The position numbers and the translations under genes were made by a program. The notes beneath the pieces were generated by a model. The model was given only the letters and a program-made list of their open reading frames with translations. It ran no database searches and had not been told where the DNA came from. A stretch of DNA of 64,000 nucleotides. It comes from Chloroflexi bacterium HGW-Chloroflexi-10 (lineage in GTDB: Bacteria > Chloroflexota > Anaerolineae > Anaerolineales > Anaerolineaceae). Positions 19,448-28,181 of this stretch are shown in pieces (positions within the stretch are counted from its first letter, which is position 1; every line of letters starts with the position of its first letter). Where the stretch lies: contig PHBZ01000008.1 of assembly GCA_002840755.1 (NCBI GenBank), positions 62,001 through 126,000 on the forward strand. Reading direction: 5' to 3'.

Positions 19448-20683
19448 TCAAAAATGATGAATCTGTCCGCGTTTGATAACCATGGAGACGGCGTTATTTC
19501 CGATGCGGTAAATCAGATCCTCAAATGTTGGTAACTCCCATACCTGAATATCAGCCAATTTTCCCGGCTCTAAAGAGCCACGGTCTGTTTCCAGACCCAC
19601 AGCTTTAGCTGCACCCATGGTAGCAGCATACATGGCTTCTTCAGGAGAGAATTGGTATAACCGGCAGGCCAATTGCATAACCATTTGCATCGATTCCATC
19701 CAGCAGCCTGGGCAGAAATCTGTAGCCAGAGCCAAAGTCAAACCTTCAGCAATCATCAACCGCGCATTAAATGGCCGTGGATGCTGAACGGCAAAATCCA
19801 ACCCGGGCATCACCACCCCTATTACGCCCGTTTTAGCAAGTAATGCCATCTCAGATCGGGTTGTATAGTTTAAATGGTCTGCGGAGGTTGCTTTCAAATC
19901 CGCAGCAAGGACTGATCCTCCGATATTGGCGTAAGCATCCACATGAATTTTGGGTAATAATCCAAACCGCAGACCGGTTTCCAGAATGAGCCTGCTCTCT
20001 TTGTCTGAATAGTAGCCTTCATCACAATACACATCACAAAACCGTGCTAGGTTGTGCTTTGCAATGTGCGGTATCATTTCATTAATTAACATGTCTAGGT
20101 AACCTGGACGGGGAATATCAACAGGAAAGTCGTGTGCTCCTAAAAAAGTGCTTACCAGGTCAATCGGTTGGATTTTTTGTAAATTGTGGTTGACCTGGAG
20201 TAGCTCAATTTCTTTTTCAGCATTCAACCCATAACCGCTTTTGCTCTCAACGGTAGTTGTCCCGTAACGAAACATACGATTCAGGGTTTGTGATGCACGC
20301 TCCGTCAATTCTTCCGGACTGCTGGCTTGTGTCATATTCACCGTAGCCTGGATACCACTCGGAATACCCAAAGCGGCAGCTTCTTGCGCCGTTCGGGTCA
20401 TCCGGGCGGCATATTCCTGTGCACGCGTACCACCAAAAACGAGATGGGTATGACAATCCACAAACCCAGGTGCGATAATTTTTCCTTGCAGGTCAACTTC
20501 TAGCGCCGTGGTTGTATCCCAGATGGAGTCCAATTCCAACCTTGGTGCAATCGCTGCAATGGTTTCACCTACGATCGCCACAGCCATACCCCGCTGACGG
20601 CCAATCGAATTGTTGAGCTCCGGCACACAGGTTATTATTTCTCCTGCTCCATTCAGAATCAGATCGAGTTTCGGTTTTGTCAT
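19448..20683 (-). CDS. hutI: Imidazolonepropionase
   Basis: A 411-residue amidohydrolase that opens imidazolonepropionate to N-formimino-L-glutamate, the third step of the pathway. Metal-ligand motif DCHTHLVFGG, the KSGYGLN motif, the later HVDAYANIGG and the ALATDFCPG segment are present as in HutI. The ATG at 20683 gives the family length and lies 13 nt after the hutU stop; a longer frame extends into hutU but would add a non-homologous N-terminus. It is co-transcribed with hutU and hutH. Confidence 0.96.
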   Translation of the reverse strand: MTKPKLDLILNGAGEIITCVPELNNSIGRQRGMAVAIVGETIAAIAPRLELDSIWDTTTALEVDLQGKIIAPGFVDCHTHLVFGGTRAQEYAARMTRTAQEAAALGIPSGIQATVNMTQASSPEELTERASQTLNRMFRYGTTTVESKSGYGLNAEKEIELLQVNHNLQKIQPIDLVSTFLGAHDFPVDIPRPGYLDMLINEMIPHIAKHNLARFCDVYCDEGYYSDKESRLILETGLRFGLLPKIHVDAYANIGGSVLAADLKATSADHLNYTTRSEMALLAKTGVIGVVMPGLDFAVQHPRPFNARLMIAEGLTLALATDFCPGCWMESMQMVMQLACRLYQFSPEEAMYAATMGAAKAVGLETDRGSLEPGKLADIQVWELPTFEDLIYRIGNNAVSMVIKRGQIHHF

Positions 20684-20696
20684 CGCATCCTGGTGG

Positions 20697-22433
20697 CTAA
20701 TCTGATTTGCTATGAGGTGCCAGCCGGTCAAGAGCGCCTTGTTCAGGTCCGAAAGTCGCATCCGGTGACCACCATAAGGGGATTTTGATCTTATCGGTGG
20801 ATAATGGACCTTTCCCTTCACACACCTGTCGGGAAATCTCATACCCAGCCTGGGCATGGCGGACGACTCCAATACCTGAATCGGTCGTCATACAGGCTTC
20901 CAGGCGCAGGTCAGCCTCTTCACTGCCATCAGCGATCATCGTAACTCCGGTATGGACAGCCTCGCCCATTGAATAGTTTGCTTGGATGGCGACCAGATCT
21001 GCCATGCCGGCACAATTCAAAAGTGCATTCAGATACGGCCAATCAGAAATCAAATCACCGCCGTCTTTCATTTTTTCAGATTCAAAGGTTGGGTTGACGA
21101 TTGAGCCTGAATCCAGGTTATCACGAGAAAAACCTACTGGCCCAGCTAATTCTTTGTTTTTAATCATCTGATTGATGCGTAGTGCCAATGCTTTCCGTTC
21201 ACCAAAACCTAGGTAGCACACCCGCGCCGGTAAAGCCTCTATAGGCAAATGCTTTCTTGCTAATTGGATCCATTTGACTGTGACGGTATCATGTGGGAAC
21301 ATTTCCAAAACCAGATCATCGATTTTCGCCAGGTCACTGGCCTCGCCCGAAAGGCATGTCCATCGGAATGGACCACGCCCCAGCATGAATAGAGGACGGA
21401 TATAAGCGGCCACAAAACCTGGGATGGTCATTGCTTCTTTCTCATCCATACCGGCATCGCGGCATTCTTTACGGATACTGGTACCGTATTCAAACACCTG
21501 AACACCCTGGCGGGAATATTCATTCATTGCTTGAAGTTGGTTTTTCATCGACTCGCGTGCTATTGCCAGATATTGTCCACGATCGGCCGCGCGTAATTCA
21601 GTTGCAGCTTCAGGTGTGTACCCGGAAGGGATGTAAGACAGTGGATCATGGCAAGGACACATTTCGGAAATCACATCCGGTTTCCAGCCCATTGCCAATG
21701 CCTTTGGAAACAGTTCTGCAGCGTTTCCAAGAACACCCACGCCCAAAGGTTTTCCATCTGATTTTGCTTTCTCCGCAATGGCGATTGCTTCTTCCAGTGA
21801 GTTGGCTTGTATATCCAAAAACCCGCGTTCCACTGAACGCTGAATAATAGATTGGTTAGCGTCTACGACCAGACAAACACCTCCATGCATGGTGGTGGCG
21901 CGTGGTTGGTTCCGCCCCATACCGCCCAGACCGGCTGTAAAATAAATCCTCCCAACCAGTGAACCACCAAAATGTTGGTCAGCTACGGCGCCTAAAGTTT
22001 CAAATGTTCCCTGAATGACTCCCTGAGTACCAATATATTCCCAGGGTCCCGCTGTATACTGTGCAAACATGGTTAGGTTCTTATCTTGCAGATCATAAAA
22101 GATTTCCCAGGTGGCTTTCATGATATTGGTATTGGCCATCACCACACGTGGTGCCAGCCGGTGGGTTTTAAAGATCGCCACCGGCATACCGGATTGCACA
22201 ACCAGGGTTTCATCGTTTTCCAACTCTTTGAGAGATTTAACGATGGCATGATAGCTTTCCCAATTCCGGGCGCATTTTCCAATGCCACCATAAATAACAA
22301 GACGCTCCGGTGCTTCCGCAACTTCCATATTATTTTCGAGCATACGCAGCAGGGATTCTTGTTTCCATCCCTTGCAGCGCAGTGTAGATCCACGCTGCGC
22401 CTTAACCGAATATAAAATCTCTGGTTTCATCAT
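20697..22433 (-). CDS. hutU: Urocanate hydratase
   Basis: The 578-residue enzyme hydrates urocanate to imidazolonepropionate, using tightly bound NAD+. The NAD-binding glycine-rich segment TAGLGGMGRNQP is near 170, and the family signatures MCPCHDPLSYIPSGY, FRWTCLSGEASD and YSMGEAVHTGVTMIADG are present. CAAGGAG precedes the start. The length is slightly over the usual ~555 residues, within the family range. It is the middle gene of the hut operon. Confidence 0.97.
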   Translation of the reverse strand: MMKPEILYSVKAQRGSTLRCKGWKQESLLRMLENNMEVAEAPERLVIYGGIGKCARNWESYHAIVKSLKELENDETLVVQSGMPVAIFKTHRLAPRVVMANTNIMKATWEIFYDLQDKNLTMFAQYTAGPWEYIGTQGVIQGTFETLGAVADQHFGGSLVGRIYFTAGLGGMGRNQPRATTMHGGVCLVVDANQSIIQRSVERGFLDIQANSLEEAIAIAEKAKSDGKPLGVGVLGNAAELFPKALAMGWKPDVISEMCPCHDPLSYIPSGYTPEAATELRAADRGQYLAIARESMKNQLQAMNEYSRQGVQVFEYGTSIRKECRDAGMDEKEAMTIPGFVAAYIRPLFMLGRGPFRWTCLSGEASDLAKIDDLVLEMFPHDTVTVKWIQLARKHLPIEALPARVCYLGFGERKALALRINQMIKNKELAGPVGFSRDNLDSGSIVNPTFESEKMKDGGDLISDWPYLNALLNCAGMADLVAIQANYSMGEAVHTGVTMIADGSEEADLRLEACMTTDSGIGVVRHAQAGYEISRQVCEGKGPLSTDKIKIPLWWSPDATFGPEQGALDRLAPHSKSD

Positions 22434-22514
22434 AATCTCCTTGACATTGTTTGGTCTTAGCCTGTCTGCATGGAAAAGTTCTTTTCTTATGCCCTACCTT
22501 TATTGAATTATTTG

Positions 22515-23408
22515 TTAGTCGAGCAGTGCGTTTTCAATGATTTGGTCCATTTTGAAATCGTGCGCCTGCAAGTAGTACTTCAAAACCTCTTCCATTGCAC
22601 CCAGGGGAACCGGTCCAACCAGTTCAGTTCCGGCTACATTCACACCAAAGCGCCGTGCTTCAGCGTGAATGGCTTCAAAAACCCGTGGAATCGGTGTTTT
22701 TGAATAATTGATGAGGTTCATGGATACCTGTACCATTCCCTTATCTTCCAGGGAGAGACCCATTGCTCGTACATACCGAAAACCACCATTGATATGGCGG
22801 ATTGCCTTTGCAATTTTCTCGGCAATAGAAATATCTGTGGTTCTCAAATTCACATTGAAAGCCACCAATGGAAACCGGACACCAGTTACCAATGCGCCAG
22901 ACTGTGGATTAAATACCGCCGGCCCCTCATCGGGTACCCAGGCCGGATCTTTCATTTTGGCAGAAAGAGCCTCGTATTGACCTTTGCGAATATCCGGTAG
23001 TTTTTCACGCTCAGGTCGAAGAGCAGCCTCTTCATAATAATAGACCGGCACACCTAAACCGCCAATGAATCGCCCAAATTGACGAGAAATCTCAACTCCT
23101 TCGGCTATCTCCATTCCCCGTACTGGTATAAACGGCACAACATCCACAGCACCCATTCTTGGATGAGAACCATGATGCTTTCGCATATCGATAAGCTCTA
23201 TTGCTCGCGCTGCCATCTTTTGCGTGGCGTGCAGAACTACCTCGGGCTCTCCCAAATAAGTAAAAACAGAGCGGTTGTGATCTGCGTCGGATGAAACATC
23301 CAGAATTTTGATCTCTTCAAACTGGCGAACCTGCGCAATGACATCCTCAATGATTTCTCTGTCTATCCCTTCGCTGATATTTGGTTCACAAAGAAGCACT
23401 TTTTTCAT
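22515..23408 (-). CDS. ftcD: Glutamate formimidoyltransferase
   Basis: This 297-residue enzyme moves the formimino group of N-formimino-glutamate to tetrahydrofolate. It matches the transferase half of FTCD, with N-terminal LCEPNISEG, the DADHNRSVFTYLG motif and the HPRMGAVDVVPFIP motif. Its presence means histidine carbon is channelled into the folate pool instead of being released by HutG. It lies 81 nt upstream of hutU and 23 nt downstream of the cyclodeaminase gene. Confidence 0.95.
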   Translation of the reverse strand: MKKVLLCEPNISEGIDREIIEDVIAQVRQFEEIKILDVSSDADHNRSVFTYLGEPEVVLHATQKMAARAIELIDMRKHHGSHPRMGAVDVVPFIPVRGMEIAEGVEISRQFGRFIGGLGVPVYYYEEAALRPEREKLPDIRKGQYEALSAKMKDPAWVPDEGPAVFNPQSGALVTGVRFPLVAFNVNLRTTDISIAEKIAKAIRHINGGFRYVRAMGLSLEDKGMVQVSMNLINYSKTPIPRVFEAIHAEARRFGVNVAGTELVGPVPLGAMEEVLKYYLQAHDFKMDQIIENALLD

Positions 23409-23431
23409 CGTTATTTTACCTCCGGGAAAAA

Positions 23432-24034
23432 CTACAGATCAGTAGATAAAGAATCGTGTGATAGTTGAATGCTTTTAAATTGACTTCTCAGATCATTGGC
23501 TTTAACGATGATTTCAGCAGAAATGGTCGCTTCTTTTATCGACGGTAAATTGATTTTAACGTTTTCCAGGCAGCCGAAAAATCCGGCATGCGCAAGCAAC
23601 AAACCACACCGTAAATCTGAAATCGCTTTTGGGTTGGCGTGGCTCACCAATTCAGCACCCAATCCGTAGACCTGTATGCAACGTTCGGCGTTCTCTAAAG
23701 GCACTCTTGTCGCTTTTTGCCATGCAGATTGGATTGCCTGTTGGCGGAGGTTTTTTTCGTCTTCCGTCTGGCGTGCAAGTTGATATGCGCTACGGATTAG
23801 TTGAAAAGCCTGCGCGTCCTCCTCACCTCCCTGCATCAACATTTGTGAAAGTTGCTTGGATTGGAAAAATATTCGATCAATGATTTCCTGCTCAACATCC
23901 CCCTCTTGGTCAGGTACTGACAACCGGGCTACCATAGCAATCAGCGAACCTGCCATTGCTCCGGAAATTGCAGACGCAGAACCACCCCCCGTAGAGGTAT
24001 CTATCGGATCAAGCACCCTAAGAAATGTTTCCAT
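23432..24034 (-). CDS. fchA: Formiminotetrahydrofolate cyclodeaminase
   Basis: About 200 residues in one FTCD_C helical domain. It converts 5-formimino-THF to 5,10-methenyl-THF and ammonia, completing the folate branch of histidine breakdown. The glycine-rich N-terminus DTSTGGGSASAISGAMAGSL is diagnostic. I chose the ATG at 24034 (CAGG upstream). The longer frame to 24124 would translate the operator region and adds non-homologous residues. It is the first gene of the operon, with the regulator divergent. Confidence 0.92.
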   Translation of the reverse strand: METFLRVLDPIDTSTGGGSASAISGAMAGSLIAMVARLSVPDQEGDVEQEIIDRIFFQSKQLSQMLMQGGEEDAQAFQLIRSAYQLARQTEDEKNLRQQAIQSAWQKATRVPLENAERCIQVYGLGAELVSHANPKAISDLRCGLLLAHAGFFGCLENVKINLPSIKEATISAEIIVKANDLRSQFKSIQLSHDSLSTDL

Positions 24035-24090
24035 ATTTACCTGTTTTTGGATGATTTTCGGATTGAAGATTTTTCTAAATCGATTTTTAC

Positions 24091-24120
24091 TTATATAGTC
24101 GTATATACGTGTATATAATA
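24091..24120. promoter_or_regulatory. Candidate HutC operator
   Basis: The space between the divergent fchA and regulator genes contains the palindrome CGTATATACG (24100-24109). The element GTATATA also recurs 10 bp apart (24101 and 24111), one helical turn. HutC-type GntR regulators are known to bind TGTATATACA-like palindromes, so this is a likely site for urocanate-relieved repression of both transcripts. Confidence 0.6.
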
Positions 24121-24167
24121 GCATGGTAGAATAAACATGTCAAATTATTCGAAATGAGAATGAATAC

Positions 24168-24905
24168 ATGGATAAACCGATTCCGAAAATTGTGGCAGGG
24201 ATGTTGCCAAAATACCGCCAATTACTGATAATTATCCGCAATCAGATATTGACCGGGCAAATTTTACCCGGCGAAAGAATCCCGTCCGAGGAGGAGTTGA
24301 TCTCAACCTATGGGCTGAGTCGCGGAACGGTGCGTAAGGCGATTGCTCAACTGGAAGCGGAACGTCTGATAGACACCGAGCATGGCATAGGATCTTTTGT
24401 ACGAGCCTTTCACCCCAACGCCGTCCCATTTCATTTTCTGGTTTCTTCCGAAAGCATCGGTGAAACCATCCTTACTGCCAGCTACCAGATAATAACCCAG
24501 GAAATCATTCCCGCTCCTTTCGATATAGCCGAAAAGCTAAAACTGCCCCTCGGAGCCAAAGTAATTCACATAGCCCGTCGTAAATTGGTTGATTCAGAAA
24601 TAGTTTCTTATACGGAGCGTTACCTGCCAGAGGAAATCTTGCCGACCCTGGTGAATGAAGATCTTACGAAAATTGGTTCAATCCACGACCTTCTGGTCGG
24701 AGCATCCGATTTCCCGCTTTTAAGGGCAGAACTTGAGATTGAAGCCCATCTTATTAACGCAGAAGAAGCTCGCTTATTAAAAGCCATGCCAGGTGATTCG
24801 GCTATCGTTGTTCACCGGATGACCTACACTGCGCCAAATCGTCCTGCTGTTTGGTATTATGGTCTTTTTAAGAGCAAATATTTTATTGGCATAAGTGTAA
24901 ATTAG
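24168..24905 (+). CDS. hutC: GntR/HutC-family histidine-utilisation regulator
   Basis: The 245-residue protein has an N-terminal GntR winged helix (about 12-78, recognition region LSRGTVRKAIAQLEAERLI) and a C-terminal UTRA ligand-binding domain (about 95-240). It is divergent from the hut operon and faces a palindromic operator candidate. By analogy with HutC it should repress hut genes until urocanate or a related pathway intermediate binds. The ligand is inferred from context. Confidence 0.9.
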   Translation: MDKPIPKIVAGMLPKYRQLLIIIRNQILTGQILPGERIPSEEELISTYGLSRGTVRKAIAQLEAERLIDTEHGIGSFVRAFHPNAVPFHFLVSSESIGETILTASYQIITQEIIPAPFDIAEKLKLPLGAKVIHIARRKLVDSEIVSYTERYLPEEILPTLVNEDLTKIGSIHDLLVGASDFPLLRAELEIEAHLINAEEARLLKAMPGDSAIVVHRMTYTAPNRPAVWYYGLFKSKYFIGISVN

Positions 24906-25192
24906 ATAAGGTACGAAGAGGAAAAACAACAGGTGCATGGGGGATGATCATTCTGCTTGCTTCGCAGGCTGATATGAGGTAAACGTTGTTATAAGCAGTG
25001 TGATTGCCTCAAACCTGATGGTATTTTGGTTTTTCACTGGTGGACAGTTATCCAATGTTTTCCCCAAAATTTTTCATATAAAATTCTGTACAACTTGCAA
25101 AGCATCACCGAGAGCAAACCGATTAGGTAAGGCACTTATGATTTGTAGCCGTTTGGGATTAAGCATGCGCTTCTTTCGCTATTCCTTAATTA
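24906..25192. other. Spacer after hutC, no gene seen
   Basis: About 290 nt between the regulator and the partition block. I see no supported reading frame or terminator in it. The boundary with the replicon-like block to the right lies here. Confidence 0.4.
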
Positions 25193-25222
25193 AAAAAAGT
25201 GTAACCGCGGTTACACTTTTTT
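25193..25222. promoter_or_regulatory. Perfect 30-bp palindrome, terminator or parS-like site
   Basis: A perfect palindrome is centred on CCGCGG. The core is GTGTAACCGCGGTTACAC, flanked by six A's on the left and six T's on the right, so it can also work as a bidirectional intrinsic terminator. The inner 14-mer GTAACCGCGGTTAC recurs at 26775-26788 on the other side of the ParA module, which suggests a binding site as well. Confidence 0.7.
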
Positions 25223-25244
25223 CCTGTTTTTGTTATACCATGCT

Positions 25245-25619
25245 TCAGTCCCACCACTCCTTCGGAAATACCAGTTTCCAATCGTAGCGTGGACTGCGGG
25301 ATGGCTTCTTGTAGGGCGCCAAATCGATTTCCCCTTTTTCATACGCTTGCATAAAGCGCGCCAGCGCCAGGGTTGCCAGTTGGCTGGCCGGGAGACTCAG
25401 TTTTTCGGCCAGTACGGATACGGATTGTTTCAGTTCTGGTGGTAGATCGTATGTAACGCGTTGTTCGCGGCGGGCACGAATCTTGGCGCGTTCACGTGCC
25501 TTCTTTTCGCGCTGACGTTTGGGCAGGCGCGCTTCAGCTTGCTTTTCTTCCATCCCTGCCAGCAGATCCGCTACAGCCGGGTCGAGTATATTACGGCGTT
25601 GTAAATTTCGTTCAGCCAT
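25245..25619 (-). CDS. Small DNA-binding partition partner (RHH-like)
   Basis: The N-terminal 55 residues of this 124-residue protein are highly charged and basic (KRQREKKARERAKIRARR). A predicted strand-helix-helix follows (RVTYDLPPELKQSVSVL, then an Ala/Leu-rich helix), as in ribbon-helix-helix proteins. It overlaps the upstream ParA gene by 8 nt. This arrangement fits a type Ib partition system, in which a small RHH protein binds the centromere and the operator. I infer that role from the context and fold; the sequence itself is not one I recognise. Confidence 0.7.
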   Translation of the reverse strand: MAERNLQRRNILDPAVADLLAGMEEKQAEARLPKRQREKKARERAKIRARREQRVTYDLPPELKQSVSVLAEKLSLPASQLATLALARFMQAYEKGEIDLAPYKKPSRSPRYDWKLVFPKEWWD

Positions 25620-26382
25620 CGATCACATCCATTAAACGCGTTACGATTTGCCGGTAACCACCGGATTGATTTTTTCCATCCAGGTATCCCTGCATCACAG
25701 AGCTGTTGCTGCAGTATTCCCACAGGGTTTTGCCATATGCCGAAGCTTCGCGAACACGTGTGTCCTGTGGTACGGGCGGCAGTACGCGTTCGCCAAAAGC
25801 ACGTACAATTTCTTGGAATTGGGTGATGGTTTCTCGGGTGGTGCGGTCAAAAAAAGTCGGTAGGATGCTGTAACCCTGAAAACGATGTCCGCGTTGAGCG
25901 ATTTCACCCATGGTCAATAAAATTTCCTTAACCCCATCCACCGCCATCGCATCCAGCCGGGTAGGGATGATCACCCAATCCGAAGCCACCAACCCATTAA
26001 CGTGTAGCACATCTAATGAAGGAGCCATATCCAGCAGCACAACATCATAACAGGAGGATTGCAAATTATCAGCCAGAATACTTTCCCTGAAATCCATTAG
26101 GGTGATATGTCGTTTCACTTTTTCGGTGCGTTTATCCCCTGGAAGTATATCCAGATTGGGACGCACATTGACTACCAGATCAGCCAGCGCTTCATCCATG
26201 ACCAGCCATCGATACATTCCCGGGCTTTTTTCCAGCCCAAAACTGAAGGCGATATGTCCCTGTGGATCTAGATCGATCAGTAGGGTTTTCTTACCATGTT
26301 CGGCAAACCCGGCGGCAAGTGTCACGGCGGTAGTGGTTTTTCCCACTCCGCCTTTCTGATTGGCGAGAGCAAAAACAAACAT
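25612..26382 (-). CDS. parA: ParA-family partition ATPase
   Basis: A 256-residue deviant Walker ATPase. The P-loop KGGVGKTT is at 10-17 with the signature lysine, Walker A' is LLIDLDPQG, and VVLLDMAPSLD is the Walker B region. The short N-terminus without a DNA-binding domain places it with the small ParA (type Ib) or Soj-like ATPases. It is translated together with the small RHH-like partner (8-nt overlap). The 150 nt upstream carry repeated palindromes that are likely operator sites. Confidence 0.92.
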   Translation of the reverse strand: MFVFALANQKGGVGKTTTAVTLAAGFAEHGKKTLLIDLDPQGHIAFSFGLEKSPGMYRWLVMDEALADLVVNVRPNLDILPGDKRTEKVKRHITLMDFRESILADNLQSSCYDVVLLDMAPSLDVLHVNGLVASDWVIIPTRLDAMAVDGVKEILLTMGEIAQRGHRFQGYSILPTFFDRTTRETITQFQEIVRAFGERVLPPVPQDTRVREASAYGKTLWEYCSNSSVMQGYLDGKNQSGGYRQIVTRLMDVIDG

Positions 26383-26434
26383 CAGTCAATATCTCCTGTG
26401 AAGCAGGTTGTGTAAAATCATCGTTGTTGTGTGC

Positions 26435-26529
26435 AAGGGGCGACCCTTGAAATTATAGCCAAAATTCTGACAAAAGTCAAGGGACGACCCTTAGGGTATA
26501 CCCTGGTAAAATCGCAGGGTCGCCCCTTT
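26435..26529. promoter_or_regulatory. Cluster of palindromic repeats upstream of parA
   Basis: AAGGGGCGACCCTT (26435-26448) and AAGGGACGACCCTT (26479-26492) are in one orientation. AGGGTATACCCT (26493-26504) is a perfect 12-bp palindrome, and AGGGTCGCCCCTT (26516-26528) is an inverted copy. They sit between the parA start and upstream DNA, as expected of operator or centromere repeats bound by the partner protein. Confidence 0.75.
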
Positions 26530-26543
26530 GTTCAAATAAGTCG

Positions 26544-26618
26544 ATATTCAGCCATTTCTACAAGAAAAATAGGTTAGGATATGGTTTGAGAAAATCGACT
26601 CGCTAAATGGCTGAATAT
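26544..26618. repeat. 14-bp perfect inverted repeat
   Basis: ATATTCAGCCATTT (26544-26557) and AAATGGCTGAATAT (26605-26618) are exact reverse complements, separated by 47 nt. It may be a cruciform or the ends of a small lost element. No gene lies within it. Confidence 0.7.
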
Positions 26619-26774
26619 TAAAAATAAAAATCAGAGCTTTGCTTTCTGATTTAGTCATTAAAAAAAGAGTGAAAGAGATTTTGGAATCTGGAAAAATGTG
26701 GGGAAATCGGTTGGGAGGAAGCCTTCCAGCCAGCCATCTCAAACCTGAAATGATTTTTGCTTGGTACCGGATTC

Positions 26775-26788
26775 GTAACCGCGGTTAC
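26775..26788. promoter_or_regulatory. Second copy of palindrome GTAACCGCGGTTAC
   Basis: An exact copy of the 14-bp core at 25201-25214; the match continues to the right as ACTTT. The rest of the 613-nt spacer around it (26383-26995) holds the parA operator cluster, a 14-bp inverted repeat and a doubtful small frame, but no gene I would defend. Confidence 0.7.
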
Positions 26789-26995
26789 ACTTTCTGGGAT
26801 AACAAATTAGTATCCTCACCAAGCTGTCAATGAAAAAAAACAACCAATAGTCATATTGAATTTCGTTTCAATACGCTTCTCTTCCCCAATTACTAGTTTT
26901 TAAATTTCAGTTCTTCTGATTTTCACTCGGCACTCATTACTCATTGACTGTTCCTTTTTCCCCAATTCCTAATCCCAAATTCCGTTTCCTCTTGG

Positions 26996-28144
26996 CTACT
27001 TCCTTCTCAAACGCGCTTGCAATAACCCCAATAGCTCATTGAGTACTTCAGCCGTTTCAACGGCGTGTCCGCTGACTACCAGGTCGTCGGCCAGGTCATC
27101 CAGTAAAGCGGATTGGGAAACCGCATTCATCTTTCGGAATATACCGGTAAACCGTCTCAAGCTGCGTTGGGCATTGCGTTGTGGGGTGCTGGGAGCTTTC
27201 GGGGCAGCCGGAGTCGCGTTGTTTTCGGTTGTTCTGCTTTGCTCGCTATGGACAGCATCGGCAATATCGTCTGAAGTCAGGCTGTTTTGAATACTCTTAT
27301 GAATCAGGTTTTCCCATTCGCGTGCCGGTTGGGCTAAAATCTCTCGTAAAACTCGTTCGGGTAGGCGAAAGCGATCCGCCATTTCCAGTAAAGCGCTCGG
27401 CAGGCTGAGAATATTCAGCAGTTGCACCATACGCACCCGTGTCAGTTGCATAATCGGCATGATCCGGTCCCATAGACCGGCGGGCATGCGCTGAGCGCGC
27501 GCCAGGCGGAAGTAATCATAATCATCATGGCTGTTGTTATCAGGGGTTATGTTAAGTTCAGCCAGGATCAAGGCAGCCACTTCGCAGGCTTGTTCCACGG
27601 CGGATGGTGTTTCGGCATGCCGGTTCTCTAAAACCTGGCGCTGCCGGGTAGGAGTTTCAATCACTTCTACGCGTAGAAGCGGCTCATCCTTCATTTTATG
27701 GGTGACGGTTTGCAAACAGGCCGCCCAGAAACGCCGTTCACCCGTCTCAATGACGAAAATAAAACTGCCGTTGGTGGCAGTTACCCACGAGCCGGTGATT
27801 GGTTTGATCTGGCCGTGTTCTTCAAACGAATTACCCAGTGTGAGCAGCCGTTCAATCTCGGCTTTTACTCCGCTGTCATGCTGTCCAAATTTTATCCATT
27901 CGCTGGCAGCCTGGTAGCAATCAATTTCACCCCGATAGAATGCCTGGCGCAGGTGAGCTGGCAGCAGCCGTCTTGGTTGAAAACGATCCGGAAGCATCTC
28001 ACTCGGTTTTAATCGCTCAATGCGTTCCACCTTTGCACTTTCAGATTGTGTTTGTTGTACTACCGGTTGTAACGGAGTCTGAACTCCTTCGCCGGCTGGG
28101 AAATCATCGAATGCATTGAAACGTTTTTTATTGCTGGGGGGCAT
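26996..28144 (-). CDS. parB: ParB-like partition protein
   Basis: About 382 residues from the ATG at 28144, which has an excellent GGAGG. The N-terminal region is low complexity. A ParB/Srx-type nuclease-like domain follows, with LPDRFQPRR, FEEHGQIKPI and the conserved IETGERRFWAA (GERRxxA, the CTP-binding box). The central helices (LTRVRMVQLLNILSLP) fit the HTH that binds parS, and a charged C-terminal part follows. The GERR region shows an ~30-residue insertion before it compared with chromosomal ParB. It lies 37 nt downstream of the second ParA, with which it should form a type Ia-like pair. Confidence 0.87.
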   Translation of the reverse strand: MPPSNKKRFNAFDDFPAGEGVQTPLQPVVQQTQSESAKVERIERLKPSEMLPDRFQPRRLLPAHLRQAFYRGEIDCYQAASEWIKFGQHDSGVKAEIERLLTLGNSFEEHGQIKPITGSWVTATNGSFIFVIETGERRFWAACLQTVTHKMKDEPLLRVEVIETPTRQRQVLENRHAETPSAVEQACEVAALILAELNITPDNNSHDDYDYFRLARAQRMPAGLWDRIMPIMQLTRVRMVQLLNILSLPSALLEMADRFRLPERVLREILAQPAREWENLIHKSIQNSLTSDDIADAVHSEQSRTTENNATPAAPKAPSTPQRNAQRSLRRFTGIFRKMNAVSQSALLDDLADDLVVSGHAVETAEVLNELLGLLQARLRRK

Positions 28145-28181
28145 CGGGTCCTCCGTGGTGACTGAAAAAGAAAAAACCGCT

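Noticed and set aside
20684..20872. Longer N-terminus for HutI reaching into hutU
   Set aside because: The extra 63 residues are the hutU C-terminus in another frame; the ATG at 20683 gives the normal family length.
24035..24124. Longer N-terminus for the cyclodeaminase
   Set aside because: It would translate the divergent promoter and operator, and the family begins at METFLRVLDP-type sequence.
26639..26833. A 64-residue plus-strand frame in the parA spacer
   Set aside because: No Shine-Dalgarno, no recognisable family, and it runs over the palindrome GTAACCGCGGTTAC; it looks like chance.
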